Shown here: in pieces, positions 1 to 7,408 of the stretch
Position numbering within the stretch: the first letter of the stretch is position 1
Layout: the number at the start of each line of letters is the position of its first letter
From: Clostridiales bacterium
GTDB lineage: Bacteria > Bacillota > Clostridia > Lachnospirales > Lachnospiraceae
NCBI GenBank assembly: GCA_018376135.1
Contig: JAHABX010000018.1
Location: 1-64,000, forward strand
Reading direction: 5' to 3'
Length of the DNA: 64,000 bases
Notes under the pieces: model-generated
What the model saw: the letters and a program-made list of their open reading frames with translations, nothing else
Told to the model about the DNA's origin: nothing
The model's database searches: none
Program-made: the position numbers and the translations under genes

Positions 1-1
1 G

Positions 2-274
2 ATCATGGAAGAAGTGAAAAAAGAAGGAGGAGGAATGGATATGTGTCAGGCGATCAGAGAGATGGTGGAAGATGGAAGAAAGGAGGGCAGACGCCTTGGA
101 GAGGAAGAGGGAAGACGCCTTGGCGAGAAAGAAGGCAGACGCCTTGGCGAACAGAGACTCAGGCTTTTGATGACGTATATGTGTGATGCGGGAGAGAGTG
201 ATATGATTATAAAGGTTGTGAAGGATGAGGAACTCCTGCAGGAGATGTACCGGAAGTATCAGATAGAGGAATAA
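2..274 (+). CDS. Rpn/PD-(D/E)XK-type protein, C-terminal part (cut by window edge)
   Basis: Only the C-terminus is in the window; the frame is open through the left edge. The visible part holds a helical, charged linker with three units of an EGRRLGE-type repeat, then a conserved tail (LLMTYMCDAGE, DEELLQEMYRKYQ). This layout (nuclease domain outside the window, then a charged repeat linker and short helical tail) is typical of Lachnospiraceae Rpn-family proteins, which are putative recombination-promoting nucleases. The tail is nearly identical to that of the next ORF, so the two form a tandem duplication. The family call rests on the tail and on the related gene at 44.3 kb; the catalytic part is not visible. 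Confidence 0.55.
   Translation: MMEEVKKEGGGMDMCQAIREMVEDGRKEGRRLGEEEGRRLGEKEGRRLGEQRLRLLMTYMCDAGESDMIIKVVKDEELLQEMYRKYQIEE
83..154 (+). repeat. 24-bp tandem repeat encoding EGRRLGE units (3 copies)
   Basis: Three consecutive 24-bp units, each containing AGACGCCTTGG, encode an Arg/Glu-rich heptad-like linker in the first Rpn-type gene. The matching place in the second copy (about 531-575) has one full and one partial unit, so the array has changed in copy number since the duplication. Confidence 0.75.
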
Positions 275-323
275 GATTAAATAAATTTGGAAAAGGCAGG
301 ATTTTCCGCCGGATATCCGTTTT

Positions 324-689
324 ATGTTTCAGTTTATGAAGAACCAGAAGGATAAGAATGCGCTGAAATATCTTCTGGAAAAATCCGCACCGGAGACGAT
401 ATCGGATGATACGTATATCGCTCTGGCGGATTATACCGGGGAGCCGGGGCTTTTGAAGATTATGGAAGAAGTGAAAAAAGAAGGAGGAGGAATGGATATG
501 TGTCGTGCAATCAGAGAGATGGTGGAAGATGGAAGGCGCCTTGGAGAGGAAGAGGGCAGACGCCTTGGCGAACAGAGACTCAGGCTTTTGATGACGTATA
601 TGTGTGATGCGGGAGAGAATGATATGATTGTAAAGGTTGTGAAGGATGAGGAACTCCTGCAGGAGATGTACCGAAAGTACCAGATATAA
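324..689 (+). pseudogene. Truncated second copy of the Rpn-type gene
   Basis: This 121-residue ORF repeats the C-terminus of the preceding gene (from IMEEVKKEGGGMDMC onward) with few changes. It adds about 45 residues of upstream family sequence (FMKNQKDKNALKYLLEK, ALADYTGEPGLL). No N-terminal nuclease domain is present, and the ATG at its start has no Shine-Dalgarno sequence. It is most simply a partial copy left by unequal recombination or deletion. It carries two repeat units where the first copy has three. It could still be expressed as a short protein, but nothing in the sequence argues for that. Confidence 0.55.
462..687 (+). repeat. Direct repeat of 5-269 (tandem duplication of Rpn tail)
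   Basis: DNA from 462 to about 687 matches 5 to about 269 almost base for base, apart from the shorter 24-bp array and scattered substitutions such as GAGAGTGAT versus GAGAATGAT. The high identity points to a recent duplication or ongoing gene conversion. Confidence 0.8.
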
Positions 690-763
690 TGGCAGATTCA
701 TAAAGCGGCATATGTATGCGGATTTTGAAATGGCAGAAAAATGAAAAAAGTTTGTTTTAAAAG

Positions 764-795
764 ACCCCAGGGAATTTAAGTTCTCTGGGGTTTTC
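764..795 (+). terminator. Rho-independent terminator after the Rpn copies
   Basis: The stem pairs ACCCCAG with CTGGGGT, extended by GGAA/TTCT, around a short loop and followed by TTTTCTGTCT. It closes the Rpn-type unit. Confidence 0.8.
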
Positions 796-1032
796 TGTCT
801 GGAAGTATACACATTCCGGGTATTGTATTTTGATAAAATATTCTAAAAATTTAATTATATTTTAATACCTTTAAGGCTATTGTGTCAAGATTTTTGCCTC
901 GACATGTACGATATTATAAAAAATGTAAGCGTTTTTTATGCACATTAGTGATTTTCGGAAGAAATTCCATCCGATTCGGGGTCATTAAAAGGGTCAAAAA
1001 TGAAAAATACATTTGAAAGGAGAAAAAAGAAA
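796..1032. other. AT-rich non-coding gap before the integrase fragment
   Basis: About 240 bp with no convincing ORF. It is AT-rich and ends in the ribosome binding site of the integrase fragment. Given that neighbour it could contain an old attachment site, but I found no direct repeat to support that. Confidence 0.4.
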
Positions 1033-1275
1033 ATGTCAAGGAAAGGCGAAAACATCAGGAGGCGGTCAGATGGGAGATGGGAGGCAAGAGTCCTTCTGGG
1101 GCATGAGACAACCGGGAAGACGATCTATCGTTCGATTTATGGAAATACTTATGCGGAAGTGCGGGAAAAGCGGAACATTCTTCTGGCAGAGCGGATTCTG
1201 ATCGAAGCGGAGGCAAAAAAGCGGGAAACTACCCTGGAGGAACTGGCAGAGGAATGGCTGGCATTTATCAAGAAG
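1033..1275 (+). pseudogene. Tyrosine integrase, N-terminal fragment only
   Basis: It starts at ATG 1033 behind AAAGGAG. The translation (KGENIRRRSDGRWEARV, then TIYRSIYGNTYAEVREK) is the AP2-like arm-type DNA-binding domain of ICE/phage tyrosine recombinases, followed by the beginning of the core-binding domain (TLEELAEEWLAFIKK). After about residue 80 the integrase similarity stops abruptly and the DNA continues, in another frame, as a surface-protein gene. The whole catalytic domain with its R-H-R-Y residues is absent. This is therefore the scar of a lost mobile element or of a deletion. Confidence 0.8.
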
Positions 1276-1586
1276 GCATGCTCCATGTGGCAGTCAACCC
1301 GGATCCGGTATTTGCGGACGGTACGGCGGAGGGAACGCTGGAGATTGAAAATGTTCCGGCAAACCATTACGGGATGATCGTACAGATCAGTCTTTCCGAT
1401 ACCGGAGAGATGGTCTACGATTCCGGGCTTGTGGAGCCCAATTATCATATCCAGACCGATGCGCTGAGTGTGGATCTGGATTCGGGCGAATATCCGGCGG
1501 AGGCAGTCTTTTATGCCTATGATCTGGAGTCGCTGGAAGAGGTGGGAAGTGTGTCCTGCCAGATCACCATACATATTTTGAAGTAG
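1254..1586 (+). pseudogene. Remnant of a secreted/surface protein (3' part)
   Basis: The encoded peptide (HVAVNPDPVFADGTAEG, YDSGLVEPNYHI, GEYPAEAVFYAYD) resembles a beta-sandwich domain I have seen in Firmicutes surface proteins beside sortases. The first few codons overlap the integrase fragment in a different frame. No signal peptide and no good ribosome binding site are present, so the true N-terminus is probably lost. The gene lies 15 bp upstream of an LPXTG protein and a sortase in the same direction, which suggests it once belonged to that surface-assembly operon. Family assignment is tentative. Confidence 0.5.
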
Positions 1587-1601
1587 GGAGGAACATGACA
1601 T

Positions 1602-1967
1602 ATGAAAAAGAAGCTGTTAGGTCTGACACTGGCGGTTGCAGGCTGCCTCCTCATATGGAGTCCGGATGCCCGGGCAGAGGAAGCACAGGTGCCTTCTTAT
1701 GTGGAGCTGCCGAAAAAAGGGGAGTATACCATGGGGGAAGAGCGGGACGCAGAGCTGGGGACTGATTTTTACCTCTATATTGAAAAGCCGTCCGGGGATA
1801 AGGACGAGGATGAGGATGCGCCCATTACCGGGACTATTGTGACCGACCCTTCCTCCATGCTGCCAAGGACCGGGGATTACGGACCGGATGCGGAGCTGCT
1901 GCTGTGGATCTCGCTGCTATTGGGAAGCGGTTATCTGCTGTGTGGACACTATGCGAAGAGAGATTAG
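1602..1967 (+). CDS. Small LPXTG-anchored surface protein
   Basis: A 121-residue protein translated from ATG 1602 behind GGGAGG. It has a signal peptide (residues 1-25, KKK then a hydrophobic core, ending ARA), a short acidic middle (DKDEDEDA), an LPRTG sorting motif at about residues 87-91, a hydrophobic segment (LLLWISLLLGSGYLL) and a short charged tail (KRD). This is the complete architecture of a sortase-anchored protein but with almost no exposed domain, so it may be a minor pilin-like or adaptor subunit. The sortase gene starts inside its 3' end. No function is recognised. Confidence 0.75.
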   Translation: MKKKLLGLTLAVAGCLLIWSPDARAEEAQVPSYVELPKKGEYTMGEERDAELGTDFYLYIEKPSGDKDEDEDAPITGTIVTDPSSMLPRTGDYGPDAELLLWISLLLGSGYLLCGHYAKRD

Positions 1968-2715
1968 AAAAAGGTGGTTTTTAAGGCTTCAGACAGTATT
2001 TGGAGCCTTTTTTCTGCTGTCTGTGGTCTGGGCAGGACGCCTTCTGTGGGAGCAGTACCGGCAGGAGATGCAGGTTCAGGATCTGCTGGCGATCCATACA
2101 GCAGGGCGGACAGAGGGGGAAGAAGCAGCCGCAGAGGAACAGACAGAGGAGCTGCCCCGGAATCTGTCGGAGATCAACAGAGATTATCTGGGATGGCTGA
2201 CGGTCTATGGGACGGATACAGCACTTCCGGTGGTGCTGGGAGAGGACAACGCCTATTACCTGGATCATGATTTTTATGGAAAGGACAGCTCCTATGGCTG
2301 TCTCTTTGCCGATTACAGGACCCAACCGGAGCAGGACGGCAACCTTCTGATCTACGGACATCACATGAAGAACGGGAGCATGTTCGGAAGCCTGGAGCGG
2401 TTTAAGGAGAAGGAATTTTTCCGGGAGCACGGACTGGTTCGCTGGGAACAGGGGGAGGACAGCGCCTGGTATGAGATTTTTGCGGTGCTGGTCATTCCCG
2501 GGTATGAGGAGGATGAGGAGTATTTTCCGGTGGACAGTTATATCAACCGGATAGACGGGGATAAGACAGAGGAGCTGACGGTCGGACTTGAGAGCCGCGC
2601 TCTTCTGTGGAGGGGTGTGGAGCTGTCCGAGAGTGACCGGTTTCTCTTCCTTTTGACCTGTGATTATACCAGAACGGATGGACGGCTCCTGCTGTGCGGG
2701 AAAAAGATCCGGTAA
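1951..2715 (+). CDS. srtB: Class B sortase
   Basis: Membrane-anchored transpeptidase that attaches surface proteins to peptidoglycan or joins pilins. From ATG 1951 it is 254 residues: one N-terminal membrane segment (FGAFFLLSVVWAG), an acidic linker, then the sortase barrel. Catalytic residues are visible: His near 137 in IYGHHM, Cys near 237 in FLLTCDYTR, and Arg in TRTDGRLLL. The spacing and NLLIYGHHM motif fit class B. ATG 1951 is preferred to an in-frame ATG at 1888 because the latter lies deep within the LPXTG gene. The ORF overlaps that gene by 17 bp, implying coupled translation. Its likely substrate is the adjacent LPRTG protein. Confidence 0.88.
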   Translation: MRREIRKRWFLRLQTVFGAFFLLSVVWAGRLLWEQYRQEMQVQDLLAIHTAGRTEGEEAAAEEQTEELPRNLSEINRDYLGWLTVYGTDTALPVVLGEDNAYYLDHDFYGKDSSYGCLFADYRTQPEQDGNLLIYGHHMKNGSMFGSLERFKEKEFFREHGLVRWEQGEDSAWYEIFAVLVIPGYEEDEEYFPVDSYINRIDGDKTEELTVGLESRALLWRGVELSESDRFLFLLTCDYTRTDGRLLLCGKKIR

Positions 2716-2746
2716 AGAACAACATTCCTGAAAGCTGCCAAGGGGT

Positions 2747-3601
2747 CTATTCCGGTTCCTGAGAGAGCCGGTACTGCCGGCGGTATTCCTGAGGGGAGGT
2801 GCCTGTCTGCTTCCGGAAGCTCTGGGAGAAGTAGCTGGGAGAGGAAAAGCCCAGCATGCGGCTGATCAGAGAGAGCGAGTAGTCGGTTGTCTGCAGAAGC
2901 TGCTTTGCCTCCTGGATACGCAGGGAAAGCATGTAGTTGATGGGGGAGATCTTATAGGTCTCCGTGAAAAGGTGCGCCATATGATATTTGCTCACATGGA
3001 ACATCTGCGCCAGCATGTCCAGAGTGATGGACTCCTTGTAGTGTTCATCCATATAGCGGCGGACGGAGGCGCACAGGCTGGTGGAATTGCGGAGCACCGG
3101 AGAGAGTGTGGCAGTAAAGTTGCTCTGGCGCATCAGATGGATGGCGAGGATCTCCATGAGATTCTGGCATACGGTCTCATAGCCGGTTGCCCGGGTATTG
3201 ATTTCCTTGATCATCTGCTGCAGATAGAGAAGGAACATATCCCGGATGCCATGGAAGCTGACGATACAGAAACGGCTGTCCTGCTGGTTATGGACGGACA
3301 GCTCCAGCCCTTCCACACCCAGTACGATATATTCCATGGGTCTGGAATTCAGGCTGGTCTCCGTATGCCGGACATAGGGGTTGATGATGACCAGATCATG
3401 AACAGAAACCGGATGGAACTCGTCCTCCACAAGAAATTGTCCGCTTCCGTTTGTGACGTAGAATAATTCAGAGCAGCTGTGGGTATGCGGGGTACTGTGC
3501 CAGTCTCCGGTGTATTTGGCAGAGCTGATATAGAGCAGATGGGCTGCGTGTTTGGTATCTGTACCGGACTGGGACAGAAAATCATAGCGGTTTGTACTCA
3601 C
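2747..3601 (-). CDS. AraC-family regulator, probably of the GNB/LNB operon
   Basis: A 284-residue regulator. The start is taken as GTG at 3601 because CAGGAGG lies 7 nt upstream; the longer reading from 3721 would add an unsupported hydrophobic leader. The N-terminal half is a cupin-like sugar-sensing domain (HTHSCSELFYV, HPVSVHDLVIINP). The C-terminal 100 residues are the double helix-turn-helix (ITLDMLAQMFHVSKYHMAHLF and SLISRMLGFSSPSYFSQSF, closing with GTSPQEYRR). It is divergent from the lipoprotein gene of the sugar ABC operon, so it is likely the local activator, with the host-glycan disaccharide or a product as effector (inference). Confidence 0.85.
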   Translation of the reverse strand: MSTNRYDFLSQSGTDTKHAAHLLYISSAKYTGDWHSTPHTHSCSELFYVTNGSGQFLVEDEFHPVSVHDLVIINPYVRHTETSLNSRPMEYIVLGVEGLELSVHNQQDSRFCIVSFHGIRDMFLLYLQQMIKEINTRATGYETVCQNLMEILAIHLMRQSNFTATLSPVLRNSTSLCASVRRYMDEHYKESITLDMLAQMFHVSKYHMAHLFTETYKISPINYMLSLRIQEAKQLLQTTDYSLSLISRMLGFSSPSYFSQSFRKQTGTSPQEYRRQYRLSQEPE

Positions 3602-3931
3602 AGTTGTTCCTCCTGAAGTGTATTTTATATTTGTTGCTGGTAAAAAAACGATATACACAATATAATTATATACGCAAAAAGAGGAGAATACAACAATATA
3701 TACAAGAAAAAATATTTTCATATTTTATTTTTGAAAGAACCCACAAAACTTTTGTATATAGTATATAAATGTGTCACCATTTTTTTATTTTAAATAAATA
3801 AAAAAATATAAGACAGCAAGATATATAAAATAGTGGACAAGAAGTGTATTGTAAAATTATACAAAAAAGATATACTGAAAATGACAGCAACGTGTCAAAT
3901 ATCATAATATCACATGAAGGGGGATATTTAT
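3602..3931 (+). promoter_or_regulatory. Divergent regulatory region and promoter of the sugar ABC operon
   Basis: A 330-bp AT-rich gap between the divergent araC-type gene and the lipoprotein gene. A candidate promoter is TGGACA (3834-3839), 17 bp, TTATAC (3857-3862). Downstream, TGACA-N6-TGTCA (3882-3897) is an inverted repeat placed where a repressor or roadblock could act. Several AT-rich dyads such as TATATAGTATATA lie upstream and may be AraC sites. Only the promoter match is moderately convincing. Confidence 0.5.
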
Positions 3932-5317
3932 ATGAAGAAGAGAGTGATCAGCTTAATCTTGTGTGCAGCGATGGCAGTGACCATGCTGGCTGGATGCGGA
4001 AGCAAAGAAGAAGCAGCTACACCGGCACCGGAAGAGGGAACGGAAGCAGCACCGGAGGAAGGCGCTGAGGCAGCACCGGAAGAAGCAGCATCAGACGTTA
4101 CGATTCAGGTTGCAGCAATTGAGACCGCATATGGTTCTGCTATGTGGGATGAGGTCTGCAAGGCATTTACCGAAGAGACCGGTATTCAGGTACAGCTTAC
4201 AACCGATAAGAATCTTGAAGATGTCATTGGACCATCCATGCAGGGTGGAGAGTATCCGGATGTGATCCATCTGGCTACCGGACGTGACGCAGCTCTGACC
4301 GAGCAGTTCATCAAAGGCAATCTCATCGCAGACATCACCGATGTATTATCCATGACTGTTCCGGGTGAGGACAAGCTGGTATCCGATAAGATCGCAGGCG
4401 GATTTACCGAGACTGCACTTACCAATCCTTATGGCGACGGCAAGACCTATCTTGCTCCGATGTTCTATTCTCCGTGCGGACTGTTCTACAATGCAGGTCT
4501 GTTAGAGGAAAAGGGCTGGGCTGTTCCGACTACCTGGGATGAGATGTGGGAGCTTGGCGACAAGGCTCAGGCAGAGGGTATCTACCTGTTTACTTATCCG
4601 ACCACCGGTTACTTTGATGCATTTTTCTATGCATTAATGTACTCTGTAGGCGGTGCAGATTTCTTCAACCAGGCAACGAATTATGCTGAGGGTATCTGGG
4701 AGACAGAGGAAGCTAAGACCTGCTTCGATATCGTTGCAAAACTGGCTACCTATACCAACCCGATCACACCTGCACAGGCTAATGATCAGGACTTCACACA
4801 GAATCAGCAGTTGGTTCTTGACAACAAAGCAATCTTCATGCCGAATGGTACCTGGATCGTAGGAGAGATGGCAGAAGCTCCGAGAGCAGAAGGCTTCAAA
4901 TGGGGCATGACCGCTCTTCCGGCAGTAACTGCAGACGGCGACGGATACAGCTATACCTGGTTCGAGCAGGCATGGATCCCGGCAGGTGCAGAGCATCAGG
5001 ATGCCGCAAAGCAGTTCCTTGCATTCCTTTACAGCGACAAGGCTTGTGAGATCTTCGCAAAATCCAACGCAATTCAGCCGGTACTTGGCATTTCTGACAA
5101 GCTGGAAGGCGACAATGTAATGTTCTACTCCATCTACGACAATGGCGCTAAGGCAGCTATGGGTAACTTCGCACCGTTCGAAGCAATTCCGGGCGTTGAG
5201 ATCCGTCCGATCTTCTTTGATCCGGTAAACTCTCTGGTATCCGGAGATATCACCGAGCAGGAATGGATCGATGGAATCATTGCAGCAAGCGATCAGATGC
5301 GTGCAAACCTGAAATAA
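3932..5317 (+). CDS. Sugar ABC transporter substrate-binding lipoprotein
   Basis: Extracellular binding protein of a carbohydrate (CUT1-type) importer, 461 residues. ATG 3932 is chosen over ATG 3914 because AAGGGGG lies about 9 nt before it. The signal peptide ends in a lipobox (LAGC, Cys22), followed by a flexible Ala/Pro/Glu linker with repeated APEEG units. The mature part is a family-1 solute-binding fold (ETGIQVQLTTDKNLED, then PDVIHLATGRDAALTEQF). Its place before two permeases and a GH112 phosphorylase implies binding of galacto-N-biose, lacto-N-biose or a related host disaccharide (inference). A hairpin follows the gene, giving it higher expression than the permeases. Confidence 0.9.
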   Translation: MKKRVISLILCAAMAVTMLAGCGSKEEAATPAPEEGTEAAPEEGAEAAPEEAASDVTIQVAAIETAYGSAMWDEVCKAFTEETGIQVQLTTDKNLEDVIGPSMQGGEYPDVIHLATGRDAALTEQFIKGNLIADITDVLSMTVPGEDKLVSDKIAGGFTETALTNPYGDGKTYLAPMFYSPCGLFYNAGLLEEKGWAVPTTWDEMWELGDKAQAEGIYLFTYPTTGYFDAFFYALMYSVGGADFFNQATNYAEGIWETEEAKTCFDIVAKLATYTNPITPAQANDQDFTQNQQLVLDNKAIFMPNGTWIVGEMAEAPRAEGFKWGMTALPAVTADGDGYSYTWFEQAWIPAGAEHQDAAKQFLAFLYSDKACEIFAKSNAIQPVLGISDKLEGDNVMFYSIYDNGAKAAMGNFAPFEAIPGVEIRPIFFDPVNSLVSGDITEQEWIDGIIAASDQMRANLK

Positions 5318-5337
5318 ATAACAAAGCGCAGAGTTTC

Positions 5338-5374
5338 AAAGCGGCGGGCAGTTGTTCTGCCAGCCGCTTTTTTC
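5338..5374 (+). terminator. Intercistronic hairpin between binding protein and permeases
   Basis: AAGCGGC-GGGCAG-TTGTT-CTGCC-A-GCCGCTT followed by a T-run. Partial terminators after a binding-protein gene commonly raise its level relative to the permeases. Confidence 0.8.
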
Positions 5375-5400
5375 TTTAATACAGAAAGGAATGAACTGTT

Positions 5401-6285
5401 ATGAAGAAAGACGGAAAGAGGAGCCGTTTTCTGGTGATGTGTGTTGCACCGGCAACTCTCCTATTCTTTATTTTTATGATCTTACCCACGATCAATGTAT
5501 TCCGTTTATCTATGTTTGAGACAGGAGCATATTCTCCCAATGAGACATTTGTAGGCTTTAAGAACTTCCAGACGCTTCTGAAGGATGCGAACTTTATCCG
5601 GTCCATGCAGAACATGATCCTTCTGGTTGTTGTGGTAACGATTATCACCTTTGCCTTTGCACTGCTGTTTGCGGGAATCCTGACCCGTGAAAAGCTGAAG
5701 GGACAGAACTTTTTCCGGATCGTATTCTATATCCCGAATATTTTGTCCGTTGTTGTAATTGCAGGTATTTTCTCTGCAATCTACAAGCCGGAAAATGGTA
5801 TGCTGAACAGTATTATCGGTCTGTTCCGGGATATGAGCGACCCGATCCTCTGGAAAGGACAGTCTCTTGTCATTGTAAGTATTATTATTGCAATGGTATG
5901 GCAGGCGATCGGATATTATATGGTTATGTACATGTCCTCCATGGCAAGTGTTCCGGAGAGTCTTTACGAGAGCTCCGGTCTGGATGGAGCAGGACGTGTG
6001 GCACAGTTCTTCCAGATCACGATTCCGCTTATCTGGACCAACATTCGTACCACGCTGACCTTCTTTATCATATCCAATATCAATCTGGCGTTCCTCTTCG
6101 TCAAGGCAATGACCTCCGGCGGTCCGAACGGTGCTTCTGATGTTGCACTGAACTATATGTACAGCCAGAAGGATGCCGGACTGTTCGGCTACAGTATGGC
6201 GATCGGCGTGGTGATCTTCCTGTTCTCCTTCGCACTTTCTGCGATTGTCAACAAGGTCACAGAACGTGAGCCTTTGGAATTTTAA
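5401..6285 (+). CDS. Sugar ABC transporter permease, MalF/UgpA type
   Basis: Inner-membrane permease of the importer, 294 residues with six predicted membrane segments. The first follows a short basic N-terminus (KKDGKRSRFLVMC). The EAA loop that contacts the ATPase is visible (SLYESSGLDGAGRVAQFFQIT, about residues 188-208). It starts 83 bp after the binding-protein gene, behind GAAAGGA. The second permease follows 11 bp later. No ATPase is encoded nearby, so the pair probably uses a shared MsmK/MsiK-like ATPase from elsewhere, which is common for this transporter type in Firmicutes. Confidence 0.92.
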   Translation: MKKDGKRSRFLVMCVAPATLLFFIFMILPTINVFRLSMFETGAYSPNETFVGFKNFQTLLKDANFIRSMQNMILLVVVVTIITFAFALLFAGILTREKLKGQNFFRIVFYIPNILSVVVIAGIFSAIYKPENGMLNSIIGLFRDMSDPILWKGQSLVIVSIIIAMVWQAIGYYMVMYMSSMASVPESLYESSGLDGAGRVAQFFQITIPLIWTNIRTTLTFFIISNINLAFLFVKAMTSGGPNGASDVALNYMYSQKDAGLFGYSMAIGVVIFLFSFALSAIVNKVTEREPLEF

Positions 6286-6296
6286 GGAGGATAGTT

Positions 6297-7187
6297 ATGA
6301 TGGAGAAAAAGAAATCCGCTTCCGGCGGAAGCCTTTACAAAGTATTTATTTATGTGGCGCTGATTACTCTGGCGGTTATGATCCTGGTCCCGGTAGCATG
6401 GGTATTTATGGCATCCGTCAAGGAAAACAGCGAGTTCTACGGCAATCCATGGGCTCTTCCGGCAGGTCTTTACTGGCAGAACTTTTCAGATGCATGGAAT
6501 GCGGCAAATATGGGAAGCTACATGGTGAACTCTGTAGTAGTAACTCTGCTTGCGCTTCTGCTGCTGCTGATCATTGCACTTCCGGCATCCTACTGCCTGT
6601 CCAGATTTGAGTTCCGTGGCGGCAAATTTTTGAATCTCGCCTTTATGGCAGGATTGTTTATCAACGTAAACTATATCGTAGTGCCGATCTTCCTCATGTT
6701 AAGAGACGGCGATCTCTGGCTGAAGAAGGTGATGGGGCAGGGCTTCCTTCTGAACAACCTGGTTGTTCTGGCGGTTGTCTATGCGGCTACGGCGCTTCCG
6801 TTTACAATCTACCTGTTATCCGGATATTTTGCGACGCTTCCTCATGATTATGAAGAGGCTGCTTATATTGACGGAGCAGGCTATGGAACGACCATGTGGA
6901 AGATTATTTTCCCAATGGCAAAACCATCGATCATTACCGTTATATTGTTTAATTTCCTGTCATTCTGGAATGAATATATCATTTCCATGACACTTATGAG
7001 TTCCGCTACAGGACAGAAGACACTTCCGGTTGGACTTCTGAACCTGATGCAGGCACAGCAGTCCGCAGCACAGTATGGTATTATGTATGCGGGTCTTGTA
7101 CTGGTTATGCTTCCGACGCTGATCCTGTATATCTGTGTACAGAAGCAGCTGACCGATGGTATGACCGTGGGCGGTTTGAAAGGATAA
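6297..7187 (+). CDS. Sugar ABC transporter permease, MalG/UgpE type
   Basis: Second permease of the importer, about 296 residues, with six membrane segments. The EAA loop reads DYEEAAYIDGAGYGTTMWKI. AAGGAGG lies just upstream; ATG 6297 and ATG 6300 are both possible starts, with 6300 giving slightly better spacing. The C-terminus (LTDGMTVGGLKG) is the usual ending of CUT1 permeases. It pairs with the MalF-type protein to form the transmembrane channel for the disaccharide used by the downstream phosphorylase. Confidence 0.92.
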   Translation: MMEKKKSASGGSLYKVFIYVALITLAVMILVPVAWVFMASVKENSEFYGNPWALPAGLYWQNFSDAWNAANMGSYMVNSVVVTLLALLLLLIIALPASYCLSRFEFRGGKFLNLAFMAGLFINVNYIVVPIFLMLRDGDLWLKKVMGQGFLLNNLVVLAVVYAATALPFTIYLLSGYFATLPHDYEEAAYIDGAGYGTTMWKIIFPMAKPSIITVILFNFLSFWNEYIISMTLMSSATGQKTLPVGLLNLMQAQQSAAQYGIMYAGLVLVMLPTLILYICVQKQLTDGMTVGGLKG

Positions 7188-7196
7188 GGTGAGAGT

Positions 7197-7406
7197 ATGG
7201 CATTTTGGAAAGAACATGTAAAGTTAAGATCATTTCTGATTCTGGGATTTTTCCTTCTGGGGCTTGCTCTGGTTATTATCGGATGGAAAATGACCGGACA
7301 GCTGGCAGGTCTCGGGCTGATGATGGTGGGGACAGCATTTCTTCTGGTTGCTTTATCTATTTATAACAAGCCATTTGAGACGCCAAAAAAAGACCGAAGG
7401 AGATAA
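7197..7406 (+). CDS. Small two-TM membrane protein in the sugar operon, unknown function
   Basis: A 69-residue protein between the permease and phosphorylase genes, 9 bp after one and 2 bp before the other, so clearly part of the operon. It has a short amphipathic N-terminus (AFWKEHVKLRSF), two hydrophobic segments (about residues 13-30 and 36-55) with small-residue-rich packing (GLGLMMVGTAF), and a basic cytosolic tail (KKDRRR). I do not recognise the family with certainty. It could be an accessory subunit or stabiliser of the importer, or could tether the phosphorylase to it. No motif distinguishes these possibilities. Confidence 0.75.
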   Translation: MAFWKEHVKLRSFLILGFFLLGLALVIIGWKMTGQLAGLGLMMVGTAFLLVALSIYNKPFETPKKDRRR

Positions 7407-7408
7407 GA

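Noticed and set aside
83..154. CRISPR array
   Set aside because: Units are contiguous 24-bp coding repeats without spacers, in frame with a protein.
207..812. 201-codon minus-strand ORF opposite the Rpn copies
   Set aside because: Antisense shadow of the duplicated plus-strand reading frame; the encoded peptide is low quality and crosses a terminator.
796..1032. Attachment site of the lost mobile element
   Set aside because: No matching direct repeat could be found within the window to define attL/attR.
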